Assembly: GCA_025060555.1 (NCBI GenBank)
Contig: JANXBC010000018.1
Span: forward strand, 1 to 18,946
Direction of reading: 5' to 3'
Source: Candidatus Bipolaricaulota bacterium
Lineage (GTDB): Bacteria; Bipolaricaulota; Bipolaricaulia; Bipolaricaulales; Bipolaricaulaceae
Length of the DNA: 18,946 bases
Shown: positions 6,372 through 13,241 of the stretch, in pieces
Layout of the letters: every line of letters begins with the position of its first letter
Position numbering within the stretch: position 1 is the stretch's first letter
Notes under the pieces: model-generated
The model's database searches: none
What the model was told of the DNA's origin: nothing
What the model saw: only the letters and a program-made list of their open reading frames with translations
Program-made: the position numbers and the translations under genes

Positions 6372-7125
6372 AATCAGTTCTTTTAGGTTTCACTGGGACA
6401 AGAATATATCCGGTCTTTTCATCGCCAAAGCAGCGATATCCTTGGGGCCCCCAATACCAAAGGTGAAGAGCGATGTAAGCGCAACACAGACCGTCTAGGA
6501 GGTTTTCCACCGTCTTGAGGGCCTTCCCGCGCTGGCCCTGGGGATCCGTCTCCCCCAAGAGGTCCTCCGCCGCCAGCGCGGGCTCAGCCTTGTCCAACGT
6601 GGCCAGAAGTTCACGGTAGCGGCGAAGCTCCTCCCAGCGGTACTCATAGGAGCGATCCGGCCGGGCCTTGTACCGGAGGATATGGGGAAGCCCAAACAGC
6701 TCGACCATCGCCGGATGAGGAAAGACCTCCACCACTTGTCGGACGGGCTTTTGCTTCTCCACCTCTGCGCGATGGACAAAACCCCGGCGGGTGAGTTCCT
6801 CCACAAGGACCTCGCCCCGCACTTTTGGACCGAGGCGCTGCCGATTGGCAGGATAAGCTTGGGCATGGGCCCAGCGGTAAGCGCGGGAAAGTTCCCGATC
6901 GCATGGGCGGGTCCCAGTGGCGTTGGGCACTAAAAGCGGGGCATCAATGGTCACAAGGGCCGGTTCCGGCCCCGCCGCTTCCCCTACAAACTGCAAGATC
7001 TCCTCGTCCTGTTTGGCCGCGCCGGTCCAAAGGAAGGCCCGGCCGCATTTGCCATCCCAGCGCAAAGCCACGGCGGCCGAGGGGTTAGCCGCAGACCAAG
7101 CGAGGTCAATGCCGATGAAAATCAA
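6346..7125 (-). CDS. DUF429 protein, predicted RNase H-like nuclease fold
   Basis: A 259-residue protein with the DUF429 N-terminus: F-I-G-I-D-L-A-W-S-A (residues 3-12, first acidic residue of an RNase H-like fold), then V-T-I-D-A-P-L-L-V-P-N (about 58-68) and R-P-C-D-R-E-L, followed by V-E-V-F-P-H-P-A and a C-terminal helix with L-L-D-G-L-C-C-A-Y-I-A. These acidic positions are the proposed metal-binding residues of the family; no biochemical function is established for it. The start is TTG at 7125, directly after the TAA of the upstream gene, with GAGGT about 10 nt before it; no ATG is near the conserved N-terminus. It overlaps the TrmH start by 26 nt. Confidence 0.88.
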   Translation of the reverse strand: MIFIGIDLAWSAANPSAAVALRWDGKCGRAFLWTGAAKQDEEILQFVGEAAGPEPALVTIDAPLLVPNATGTRPCDRELSRAYRWAHAQAYPANRQRLGPKVRGEVLVEELTRRGFVHRAEVEKQKPVRQVVEVFPHPAMVELFGLPHILRYKARPDRSYEYRWEELRRYRELLATLDKAEPALAAEDLLGETDPQGQRGKALKTVENLLDGLCCAYIALHLWYWGPQGYRCFGDEKTGYILVPVKPKRTDYEQAKTDK

Positions 7126-8169
7126 TTACGGAGTAACCTCCGCGGGAAGAATTGATAGGTAGTACTTTCCGGAGCCGGAGCGCCACACGATGCGGATGAA
7201 AAAGCCGCAGCGTTCGCCGCGGAAGCATTCGGTGAGGCCATCAGGAATGGTTACGCACTCCACCCCGGCTTGACAAGGAGCGTAAAGCACCGCAGACCTT
7301 TTCACGCTAAGACACACACCTAAGTCTGTACCACAGGGATCATGGACGAGATGGAGATCGACCTCAAGATCACCGAAAGTTACGAAGTATACAATGCCCC
7401 CTTCGCCCTTGGCCAGGGAAAACTTGTACCAGTCCTGATAGTCATTGGAGGGCATTTCTCCTGCATAGTGCCCAAAGCTCAAGGTTTGGGCATCTTCAGG
7501 ACCGTACGTATCAGCAAGAGGGGCACGCGCGACTTTTTCTAGGTCCAAATCGGGCGGTACGCATTCCGGGGGAAGCTCACCGGCTGTGCAGGCAAAGAAC
7601 GGGCCGATTTGGCAAAGTTTCGCCGGTGGAGGAGGTGGTGTGACTGGGGGAGGGGTTATTTCCGGAGGGGGCGGCAGGGGAGCTTCCACCACCGCCGGTG
7701 GTCGCAGGTATGCAGAAGATCGGGAGAAGCCCAGGAATGGCTCGCAGAGGATGGCCCGGCGCACAAGCACCCAAAGGCGCGGGCCGCCCAACCGCAGGGG
7801 TATTTCCGCACGAACGCGGCAGGCCCCGCTTTCCTCGGGCCGAAGGACAACAAAACGCCAATTCCACTGCTCACCGACCGCTTCACGCCACAAGAGTTGC
7901 ACAGTAGTATCCCGTTCGCAGCAGCATTCTGAGCAAAGATCACGGCTTTCCGCTTGCAAAACCAATGTCCATTGTCCGGGAGTGATGCCGGCGAATTCCC
8001 AGGAGGCCGTGCTATACATCCTGGCATCTGTAAGCCAGCAGAGATCCCCCTCGATTTTCCCCGTGCAGCTGAATGCGGTGGGGTAGATCTCCTCACCAAA
8101 TCCCCCGAAAACCGTAAGCGCACACAAGGCCAAGAGAACCGGGCGCACCCTTACCCCCTTTTCCAACAT
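7126..8169 (-). CDS. Secreted cysteine-rich protein with Pro-rich linker and C-terminal PPC-like domain
   Basis: A 347-residue exported protein of unknown function. A signal peptide with basic n-region is followed by an N-terminal domain of about 150 residues with many Cys, including a C-S-E-C-C-C-E cluster, and tryptophans. Next is a linker rich in proline (P-P-P-P-P-E-I-T-P-P-P-V-T) near residues 170-190, then a domain resembling the bacterial pre-peptidase C-terminal (PPC) beta-sandwich: D-Y-Q-D-W-Y-K-F-S-L, D-L-E-V-D-L-H-L-V and a final Y-Y-L-S-I-L. Start choice: the ATG at 8169 is one base after the upstream stop and probably coupled; a GTG at 8148 preceded by AAGGGGGTAAG is a real alternative and also leaves a signal peptide. 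Even cysteine numbers suggest disulfides outside the cytoplasm. PPC domains often tether or mature exported hydrolases, and the preceding gene is a predicted exported glycosidase. Confidence 0.75.
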   Translation of the reverse strand: MLEKGVRVRPVLLALCALTVFGGFGEEIYPTAFSCTGKIEGDLCWLTDARMYSTASWEFAGITPGQWTLVLQAESRDLCSECCCERDTTVQLLWREAVGEQWNWRFVVLRPEESGACRVRAEIPLRLGGPRLWVLVRRAILCEPFLGFSRSSAYLRPPAVVEAPLPPPPEITPPPVTPPPPPAKLCQIGPFFACTAGELPPECVPPDLDLEKVARAPLADTYGPEDAQTLSFGHYAGEMPSNDYQDWYKFSLAKGEGGIVYFVTFGDLEVDLHLVHDPCGTDLGVCLSVKRSAVLYAPCQAGVECVTIPDGLTECFRGERCGFFIRIVWRSGSGKYYLSILPAEVTP

Positions 8170-8170
8170 T

Positions 8171-9241
8171 CTACGACCCGCGCTTCTCCCTGGCCAAAAT
8201 GGCCAGGGCTTGCCAAAGGGCTGTGTAATCTGCTCGCGGGTTCCAAAAGAGATATCCATCAGCTCCAGTGGCCTCAGCGGCGCGGACCTGCGCCACAATG
8301 TATTCCGCAAGCGTCATCCCCGCGGGAATGGCCATGGAGAAAGCTTGAAGATAAGGCCTAAGGGGCACTTTTACCCGCGCTTTTCCATGGTTCATGGTAC
8401 GCATTATCGTTTGATACGGGTCAGCTTTGAGCTCTTCTTCCACGAAATGCGAGGGATAGAGCATGGGAGAAATCACATCCACGTATCGGGCGATTCCCTC
8501 AAGATGCTGGCCGATGGGGTCGATCTTTTGCGCGTTCCAAGGCCACATGACCCGTCCAAAGAGATCCACGGAAATGGGCACAAAAAGTGCGTCTTGTGCT
8601 TTAGAAACGAAGCGTTCCACCTCCGCGCAGCGGCCAGAATAATCAGGGCCAATGGGACCATCGTCAGGAAAACGGATGTAGTCGAACTGAATTTCGTCAA
8701 CCCCGAAACTCTCCACTTCCTTAGCGATGGCGAGGTTGTAATTCACGGCGGTGGCCACGGTGGGTAAGACCCAAGGGGCCGTTCCCGCGCCCAGATATTT
8801 CGCCAACACTGGGTCGTAGAACACCACCTGGCGGGCGATCACGTAAAGCCCGTGCCTGTGGAGCTCCGCAACAAGCGCGGCAAGATCCAAAAGGGGGCGG
8901 ACAGCTCCTGCCGCCTGCGCTAATGGGACTTGCGAGGAATAACAAACCTCTCCGTTGTTGTTCTTTATGTCCACAACCACTGTGTTGAGGCCAAACTTCT
9001 TGCTCTGTGTGAGGATCTCGGAAAGAAGCGCGGTATTCGCCGCCGCGGGGGCAGGAAGATAAACGCCCTTTCTACTGTGGATTTCCCGGTTTTGCCCCGG
9101 CTCCTTTGGGGGAGAAGGGTTAGGAAAATCTTGCGGAGCAGAGATCTCCTCTTGAAGTGGGCTAGGAGCCTGGCCAAGGAAGGAGAGGCCTAAGACGATT
9201 GTGCCCAGTACGAAAAGCACGCACCAAAGGCTTAGCTTCAT
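8171..9241 (-). CDS. Exported putative glycoside hydrolase, DUF4015 family
   Basis: A 356-residue protein with an N-terminal signal anchor (M-K-L-S-L-W-C-V, hydrophobic to about residue 24), a Pro-rich spacer, then a TIM-barrel-like domain. Family hallmarks are G-V-Y-L-P-A, L-N-T-V-V-V-D-I-K-N-N-N-G-E-V, L-Y-V-I-A-R-Q-V-V-F-Y-D-P and G-V-D-E-I-Q-F-D-Y-I-R-F-P-D-D-G, the last holding the acidic residues expected to be catalytic; later come D-V-I-S-P-M-L-Y-P and G-Y-L-F-W-N. DUF4015 is classed as a putative glycosidase with no proven substrate; a polysaccharide or cell-wall glycan is inferred. Several starts are possible (TTG 9274, ATG 9253, ATG 9241); I chose 9241 because TATGCT lies 7 nt before it and no start has a ribosome site. 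First gene of the leftward operon. Confidence 0.85.
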   Translation of the reverse strand: MKLSLWCVLFVLGTIVLGLSFLGQAPSPLQEEISAPQDFPNPSPPKEPGQNREIHSRKGVYLPAPAAANTALLSEILTQSKKFGLNTVVVDIKNNNGEVCYSSQVPLAQAAGAVRPLLDLAALVAELHRHGLYVIARQVVFYDPVLAKYLGAGTAPWVLPTVATAVNYNLAIAKEVESFGVDEIQFDYIRFPDDGPIGPDYSGRCAEVERFVSKAQDALFVPISVDLFGRVMWPWNAQKIDPIGQHLEGIARYVDVISPMLYPSHFVEEELKADPYQTIMRTMNHGKARVKVPLRPYLQAFSMAIPAGMTLAEYIVAQVRAAEATGADGYLFWNPRADYTALWQALAILAREKRGS

Positions 9242-9248
9242 CAAGGGG

Positions 9249-9254
9249 AGCATA
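9249..9254 (-). promoter_or_regulatory. Candidate leaderless -10 box of the DUF4015 operon
   Basis: TATGCT (minus strand) is 7 nt before the ATG at 9241. No Shine-Dalgarno (the intervening bases are CCCCTTG). The 121-nt gap to the HAD gene appears to hold two divergent promoters of this kind. Confidence 0.35.
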
Positions 9255-9349
9255 GCCTGGGAAAAGACGCGCAAAGGTGACTGGGGTATGCGGGGACGGC
9301 GCCCTTTTGTCTGTAGTGCACCCTACTTCCCTCCTTGCCCTTTGGCTAG

Positions 9350-9355
9350 TAGGAT
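9350..9355 (+). promoter_or_regulatory. Candidate -10 box of the HAD phosphatase gene
   Basis: TAGGAT ends 7 nt before the ATG at 9363; a weak TTCCCT at 9327-9332 has a 17-nt spacing. The AGGA inside the box could alternatively serve as a weak ribosome site 8 nt from the ATG, so leaderless versus leadered is undecided. Confidence 0.3.
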
Positions 9356-9362
9356 TCCTTTT

Positions 9363-10112
9363 ATGCCTGTGCGTTTTCGTGTTAACGGCCGTGATTTCCA
9401 GGCCGCGGCTTTCCTTTTCGATAAGGACGGGACGCTCATCACCTTCGACCACTGGTTCCTGGTGATGGAGGAGCGGGCACAAAGGTTGGTTCGAGAGCTT
9501 GGCCTTTCGCACTCTCAAGGGGCGGCGTTGGCCAAGTTCATGGGTGTGGGAAACAATGAAACTGGCGATTGGGGCATCATTCCCCTTCCCCGTCCAGAAG
9601 CGGAGGACGCTACAGCGCGTTTCTTATGTGAGCTTGTTGGGGGCTGTTTTGTGGAGATTTTTCCAGTGGTCCAGCGGATTTTCGCCGATGTCGACAGAGA
9701 TTTTCCTTTTGATAACCATATTAAACCCACGCCTGGTGCGGAGGAGCTCCTCTTGGGAATAAAACGGGCGGGAGGGAAAGTAGGGATAGTGACTCACGAC
9801 CTTGCGGCTGCGGCTTGGCTGCATATCCGCGCCTTGGGTTGGGAACGGCTTGTGGACGCAGTGGTGGGTTTAGACTTGTGCCCGGTAAAGAAGCCCGCGC
9901 CTGAGCCGGTCCGACGGGCCTGTGGGCTTTTGGGCCTTCCCGCAAGAGAAGGGGTGATGGTGGGAGACACCCAAATTGACCTTGCGGCGGGCCGTGCGGC
10001 CGGCTGCAGCACCGCTTTGGGTGTGCTTACCGGATTAGGGACCTACGCGGAGCTGGCACCTCACGCCGACGCGGTCTTGCCCAATCTCCGGGGGATTGAG
10101 CTACGCGGGTGA
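9363..10112 (+). CDS. HAD-superfamily hydrolase (phosphoglycolate-phosphatase-like)
   Basis: A 249-residue haloacid dehalogenase-type phosphatase. Motif I is F-L-F-D-K-D-G-T-L (nucleophile Asp20, acid/base Asp22), motif II I-V-T-H-D (Thr144), motif III the Lys pair in C-P-V-K-K-P-A-P (176-177) and motif IV M-V-G-D-T-Q-I-D-L-A-A-G (Asp202, Asp206). An alpha-helical cap of about 100 residues lies between motifs I and II (subfamily I, as in Gph/PGMB). The substrate is a small phosphorylated metabolite that cannot be named from sequence. The ATG at 9363 is chosen over upstream in-frame starts because the domain begins about ten residues later and a -10 box precedes it. The stop lies 3 nt from the 3' end of the convergent tRNA-Ile. 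Confidence 0.92.
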   Translation: MPVRFRVNGRDFQAAAFLFDKDGTLITFDHWFLVMEERAQRLVRELGLSHSQGAALAKFMGVGNNETGDWGIIPLPRPEAEDATARFLCELVGGCFVEIFPVVQRIFADVDRDFPFDNHIKPTPGAEELLLGIKRAGGKVGIVTHDLAAAAWLHIRALGWERLVDAVVGLDLCPVKKPAPEPVRRACGLLGLPAREGVMVGDTQIDLAAGRAAGCSTALGVLTGLGTYAELAPHADAVLPNLRGIELRG

Positions 10113-10115
10113 ATA

Positions 10116-10189
<74 letters not shown>

Positions 10190-10265
10190 TGGCTCCCCGG
10201 GGAGGACTCGAACCTCCGACCCGCCGGTTAACAGCCGGCCGCTCTGCCAACTGAGCTACCGGGGA
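10190..10265 (-). tRNA. tRNA-Asn (GTT anticodon), CCA encoded
   Basis: Minus-strand cloverleaf: acceptor TCCCCGG with CCGGGGA, D stem GCTC/GAGC, anticodon stem GCCGG/CCGGC around CTGTTAA (anticodon GTT), T stem GGAGG/CCTCC with loop TTCGAGT, discriminator G at 10193, then CCA at 10192-10190. U1-A72 and G73 are usual for bacterial tRNA-Asn. It precedes tRNA-Ile with no spacer. Confidence 0.97.
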
Positions 10266-10274
10266 ACGCACCCA

Positions 10275-10304
10275 ATCCTACCGAGGATTACGCGGCCCCG
10301 TCAA
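10275..10304 (-). promoter_or_regulatory. Predicted promoter of the tRNA-Asn/tRNA-Ile unit
   Basis: On the minus strand TTGACG (10304-10299, 5 of 6) and TAGGAT (10280-10275) are 18 nt apart; transcription would start about 3 nt before the mature 5' end of tRNA-Asn. The -35 overlaps the TGA stop of the substrate-binding-protein gene, so the tRNAs may be read from here, by read-through, or both. Confidence 0.5.
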
Positions 10305-12706
10305 CCACCAAAATCGAGCACGGAGAACCAAAAAGTGCCGTGAGCCGAAAAGGCCACTGCGGCTAGCGCCGCTATCACCTCGAGCCGAGCTGGCCCAACA
10401 CCAATCTTTTTCAACACTTCCTGCCCAAGCACCACTTCAAAACCCCGCTCCCCAGGCGAGGCCAACCCCCAAGCCACTAGCTCCTCTCCGGCCGCAAAAA
10501 CCAGGTATTTCACGAAAAGCACGGCGCTAGGAAGAAGGACCTCGTCATCACCGCGCACGGCGATGGAGAACACCGCGGCGTCTCCAGAGCTCACCGAAGC
10601 GGGCCCACTTATCTCCACCCAGGGAAGCGGTGGCCTCTCTTGCCCCGCGAACCCCGCTTCGGAAGGTCGGTAGGATGGCCATTTTTGTAGCACCAACACT
10701 TTCTCCACCGCTTTCACCAATTCTAGGTAGAATGGACCGTTCCCGACCCAAAAGTGTCCATGTTTTTGATAGAACAAAGCCAGCGCCTCGTAGCGGGCCG
10801 TTATCTCCTCGGGTGGTACAAAAGCTTGCAGAAAGTGGGCATATGGGAGATAGGCGGCTTCTTGCAAAGTTGAAAGGGCCTCGGCAAGGATCCCCACGGT
10901 TGGCCCAGAAAGGAGGTTCGCCCATTCTGTTCCCCTTGCCTTAGCCTTGCCTTGGGAAAGGGTGAGCCTCCCCTCCCCTTCCGCCCAAAGGAGCAGGGCC
11001 AGAACATGCCAGGGGCCAGGGCCGCCCTGGTAACTTGGGTAAATGAGCTCCGCGGCCCTCGCCACAAGCCACTCCGCATCTAGCAAACGCAGGTCAGTAT
11101 AGACCTCGACCACAAAGGGGTGTATGCTTCGAATTAAAAGCCCCCGAAAATGTGCTTGTAGACTGGCAAACTCAGCCGCTGCGCTTTCATCGTAGACAGG
11201 GCTTCCGGGTTTTGCGCGGTCAAAGGTGAGGATCAAGCGGAGGAGAAAATCGCCGAGGGAGAGAGGACTTCCGTCGTGCCAAGTTTTTTGCCACAGATCC
11301 GCGCGAAAATGAAGGACCACGCGGGCTTTGGCGGAAAGTCCCTCTGGATGAACCTCTTCCACGCGCAAAAATCGCATGCTTTGCGGATCCCAGTCGAGCC
11401 AAGCTTCCTTGGGCACGGGGATCTCCGGTACGACCCGAACGCTCAGCCAATCTGAACTTTTTTGCAGTGGTATCCCTTCCTTCACCTCCACTTCTGCCCA
11501 TGCCAAATCCACGGGAAGATAAAGGCCGTTATATGGATGAGGAATGAGGGCAGAGTCTGTAGTAGCGCGGATGAACATTTGGTCGTAGGCGGTGAACGAT
11601 CCCCCAAGGGGGTTGAGAGGGGCGGTGAGGAGGGCGGGTATTCCCACCCGGACCACTTGTTTTGACGTCTTTAGGGTGCGGGCCCAAAGGCCGGTGGAAA
11701 GCCCGGCCGCAAGGTCCACAGCAAAATCGAGATCCCGAGCATGGGGGTAACATGCAGCTCGCAAAGCAAGCCAAACTTGAGAGGAGTCACGCATCGCAAG
11801 CTCCACGGCTTGGGCCATCAAGCCTTCTCGTTCTTCCAGCGAGGAGTACTCCCCCAAAGCGAGTTTCTCCGCGATCATTTCTAGTTGCTGATTGGGACGC
11901 AAATGTTGCCATGGCGGATAGGGGAAAGCCGGGGTGTAGTTGAGCTGAAAAGTCAGGGCCTCATCGCGTTCAATCAGGGAGACCACAAGGCTATTGGTAT
12001 AAATATGCCAAAGCCCCTCCTCGGGAGGGGCGGAAAGGATACGCAAGGCCTCGGCATAGGTCGCATAAATTGGGGTGAGCACAAAGCCCAGATCCTCCAA
12101 AAGCCGAGCGAGGTAGTCCCCGAGAAGTCGACGCGCATCGGTGCGAATAAGAATTTTGATTTCTACCGGTGCGCCATGGTACATCCATTTGCCAAAAACA
12201 AGGTCCGCGCCCAAATCCCGCATGACGCTAAAGAACGCGGTGCGGGCGCGGTCCGGGTCGTGGCGATAGCGCAGCTCCAGTGGTCGCGCATATTGTGCGA
12301 GCCGCGCGTAGTCTGGAAACACCGGCCGAAGGGGGAGGGTTTGCGGCAGCCCCGCCCCGCCAAGGATCTCCTGCACAATGTAGTCTCGATCCACGAGCCA
12401 GTTCATGGCCTCTCTGGCGCGGGGATCAGCAAAGGGGTTGAGACGGCCATCGGCTAACACCGGTCCAGCTGGGTTGAAGCTCAGGTGCCAAACGGCATTG
12501 TAAGTGGAGGCACAAGCGAGATTTGGCTCAGCGCGGATTTGGCGCAGGAGACCAGGCTCAGTGATTCCAGCGCCATAGAGATCAAGGGCACCGGTGCGGA
12601 TCATGTCCACGGCTTTAGCCGCGGAGGGTTCCTCTACAAAGACAATCGTGTCAACCCCTGCTGCAGCAAGAGAAAAGACGAGGAAGACCAGCCAGAGTTT
12701 CCGCAT
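10301..12706 (-). CDS. ABC transporter substrate-binding protein, family 5 (DppA/OppA-like), halves in reversed order
   Basis: An 801-residue exported protein with a signal peptide at 1-17. It carries the family-5 (peptide/oligosaccharide) binding-protein motifs in an unusual order. The usual late motifs come first: V-D-T-I-V-F with A-L-D-L-Y (19-44), L-S-F-N-P (75-79), D-P-R-A-R-E-A-M-N-W-L-V-D-R-D-Y-I-V (94-111), and an Ala-rich helix near 150-165. The usual early motifs follow: L-N-P-L-G-G-S-F-T-A-Y-D (364-375), R-V-V-L-H-F-R with W-H-D-G-S-P-L-S-L-G-D-F (462-487) and G-N-G-P-F-Y-L (655-661). The last ~105 residues look like an Ig-like beta domain. Ordinary members are 500-650 residues. 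The ATG is 2 nt after the YjbQ-like stop; no permease or ATPase genes are in the window, so its transporter is elsewhere or absent. Ligand unknown. Confidence 0.85.
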   Translation of the reverse strand: MRKLWLVFLVFSLAAAGVDTIVFVEEPSAAKAVDMIRTGALDLYGAGITEPGLLRQIRAEPNLACASTYNAVWHLSFNPAGPVLADGRLNPFADPRAREAMNWLVDRDYIVQEILGGAGLPQTLPLRPVFPDYARLAQYARPLELRYRHDPDRARTAFFSVMRDLGADLVFGKWMYHGAPVEIKILIRTDARRLLGDYLARLLEDLGFVLTPIYATYAEALRILSAPPEEGLWHIYTNSLVVSLIERDEALTFQLNYTPAFPYPPWQHLRPNQQLEMIAEKLALGEYSSLEEREGLMAQAVELAMRDSSQVWLALRAACYPHARDLDFAVDLAAGLSTGLWARTLKTSKQVVRVGIPALLTAPLNPLGGSFTAYDQMFIRATTDSALIPHPYNGLYLPVDLAWAEVEVKEGIPLQKSSDWLSVRVVPEIPVPKEAWLDWDPQSMRFLRVEEVHPEGLSAKARVVLHFRADLWQKTWHDGSPLSLGDFLLRLILTFDRAKPGSPVYDESAAAEFASLQAHFRGLLIRSIHPFVVEVYTDLRLLDAEWLVARAAELIYPSYQGGPGPWHVLALLLWAEGEGRLTLSQGKAKARGTEWANLLSGPTVGILAEALSTLQEAAYLPYAHFLQAFVPPEEITARYEALALFYQKHGHFWVGNGPFYLELVKAVEKVLVLQKWPSYRPSEAGFAGQERPPLPWVEISGPASVSSGDAAVFSIAVRGDDEVLLPSAVLFVKYLVFAAGEELVAWGLASPGERGFEVVLGQEVLKKIGVGPARLEVIAALAAVAFSAHGTFWFSVLDFGG

Positions 12707-12708
12707 GA

Positions 12709-13086
12709 CTAGCGGCTGCCCCCCACGTAGACGTAGACCACCCGGTCCTTTGGCCCGTCAAACTCGTAGAAGTAGATACGCTGGTCCTCACCCAGGACCA
12801 TCTTCCCGTCCACCACCACTCCCACCTCGGTGGGGGCAACCAATGCCGCTGTTGTATATTCTGGGGCAACTCGATCGGGGTTCATCGCGTCCAACATCTC
12901 ATCTAGCTTCGGCGCTTCCTTCTCCGTCAAAGTTCGGTGGATGCTCACCGCCGCGGCATCGTGGGGCACATAGATGATCACAAAACCCTCGCGCACCCCT
13001 GCCGCACGTATGGACCGCTGCACTTCCTCAGTGATGTCAATGGCCTCCTCCTGCTTTGTCGTTCTGACCGGGATCTTGACGACCAT
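12709..13086 (-). CDS. YjbQ/UPF0047-family protein, divergent
   Basis: A 125-residue single-domain protein. The family core is recognisable: G-F-V-I-I-Y-V-P-H (34-42), A-A-A-V-S-I-H (44-50), V-G-V-V-V-D-G-K-M-V-L-G (88-99) and Q-R-I-Y-F-Y-E-F-D-G-P-K (102-113). In ordinary YjbQ (secondary thiamine-phosphate synthase activity reported in E. coli) the first motif reads V-P-H-T-T-A-A and a later His/Asp-rich N-S-D-A-H segment precedes the L-L-G-S strand. Here the first is P-H-D-A-A-A and the His/Asp segment is missing, replaced by E-Y-T-T-A-A-L. Activity may therefore be altered. The ATG at 13086 follows a strong AGGAGGGGG. It is the first gene of the unit leading into the substrate-binding protein. 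Confidence 0.8.
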   Translation of the reverse strand: MVVKIPVRTTKQEEAIDITEEVQRSIRAAGVREGFVIIYVPHDAAAVSIHRTLTEKEAPKLDEMLDAMNPDRVAPEYTTAALVAPTEVGVVVDGKMVLGEDQRIYFYEFDGPKDRVVYVYVGGSR

Positions 13087-13106
13087 GCCCCCTCCTTTCG
13101 TTTGCA

Positions 13107-13112
13107 ATCTTA
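13107..13112 (-). promoter_or_regulatory. Candidate -10 box for the YjbQ-SBP operon
   Basis: TAAGAT on the minus strand, about 20 nt before the ATG at 13086 and leaving room for the AGGAGGGGG ribosome site. No good -35 is seen. Confidence 0.3.
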
Positions 13113-13137
13113 TCCGGCTAAGAGAGGGCTAACTACC

Positions 13138-13165
13138 TTGCGCTGGTGTTGCTCGCCGCTAAAAT
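13138..13165 (+). promoter_or_regulatory. Weak candidate promoter for the NYN nuclease gene
   Basis: TTGCGC (13138-13143) and TAAAAT (13160-13165) with a 16-nt spacer. Transcription would start near 13172, directly before the folded leader at 13174-13230. The -35 match is only three bases. Confidence 0.3.
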
Positions 13166-13173
13166 ACATATCG

Positions 13174-13230
13174 GGAAGTAGCTCAGTCACAACGCAGGGC
13201 CTTCCTGTAAAGCCCATCTGAGCTTTTTCC
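13174..13230 (+). promoter_or_regulatory. Folded leader with tRNA-like D-arm sequence upstream of the NYN gene
   Basis: AGCTCAG (13180-13186) pairs with CTGAGCT (13218-13224). After one mismatch the stem extends by GGAAG with TTTCC-type pairs (13174-13178 with 13226-13230). An inner GGGC/GCCC hairpin with a bulge (13197-13216) fills the loop. The stem's 3' side runs into TTTTT, 17 nt before the NYN start. GTAGCTCAGT at 13178-13187 equals the D-arm of the tRNA-Asn in this window. Possible attenuator, autoregulatory site or tRNA remnant; function is inference. Confidence 0.4.
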
Positions 13231-13241
13231 GGTGAAAAGCC

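Noticed and set aside
7620..7690. G/GGA-rich run as a DNA repeat or minisatellite
   Set aside because: It is the codons of the Pro-rich linker of the secreted PPC protein (minus strand), irregular in unit length.
9201..9362. Upstream extension of the HAD protein (about 54 extra residues)
   Set aside because: The extension overlaps the divergent DUF4015 start and its promoter region, lacks family similarity, and the HAD domain begins right after the ATG at 9363.
11885..12457. 190-residue plus-strand frame inside the substrate-binding-protein gene
   Set aside because: Antisense shadow; no start signals or family motifs, whereas the minus-strand frame is an 801-residue exported protein.
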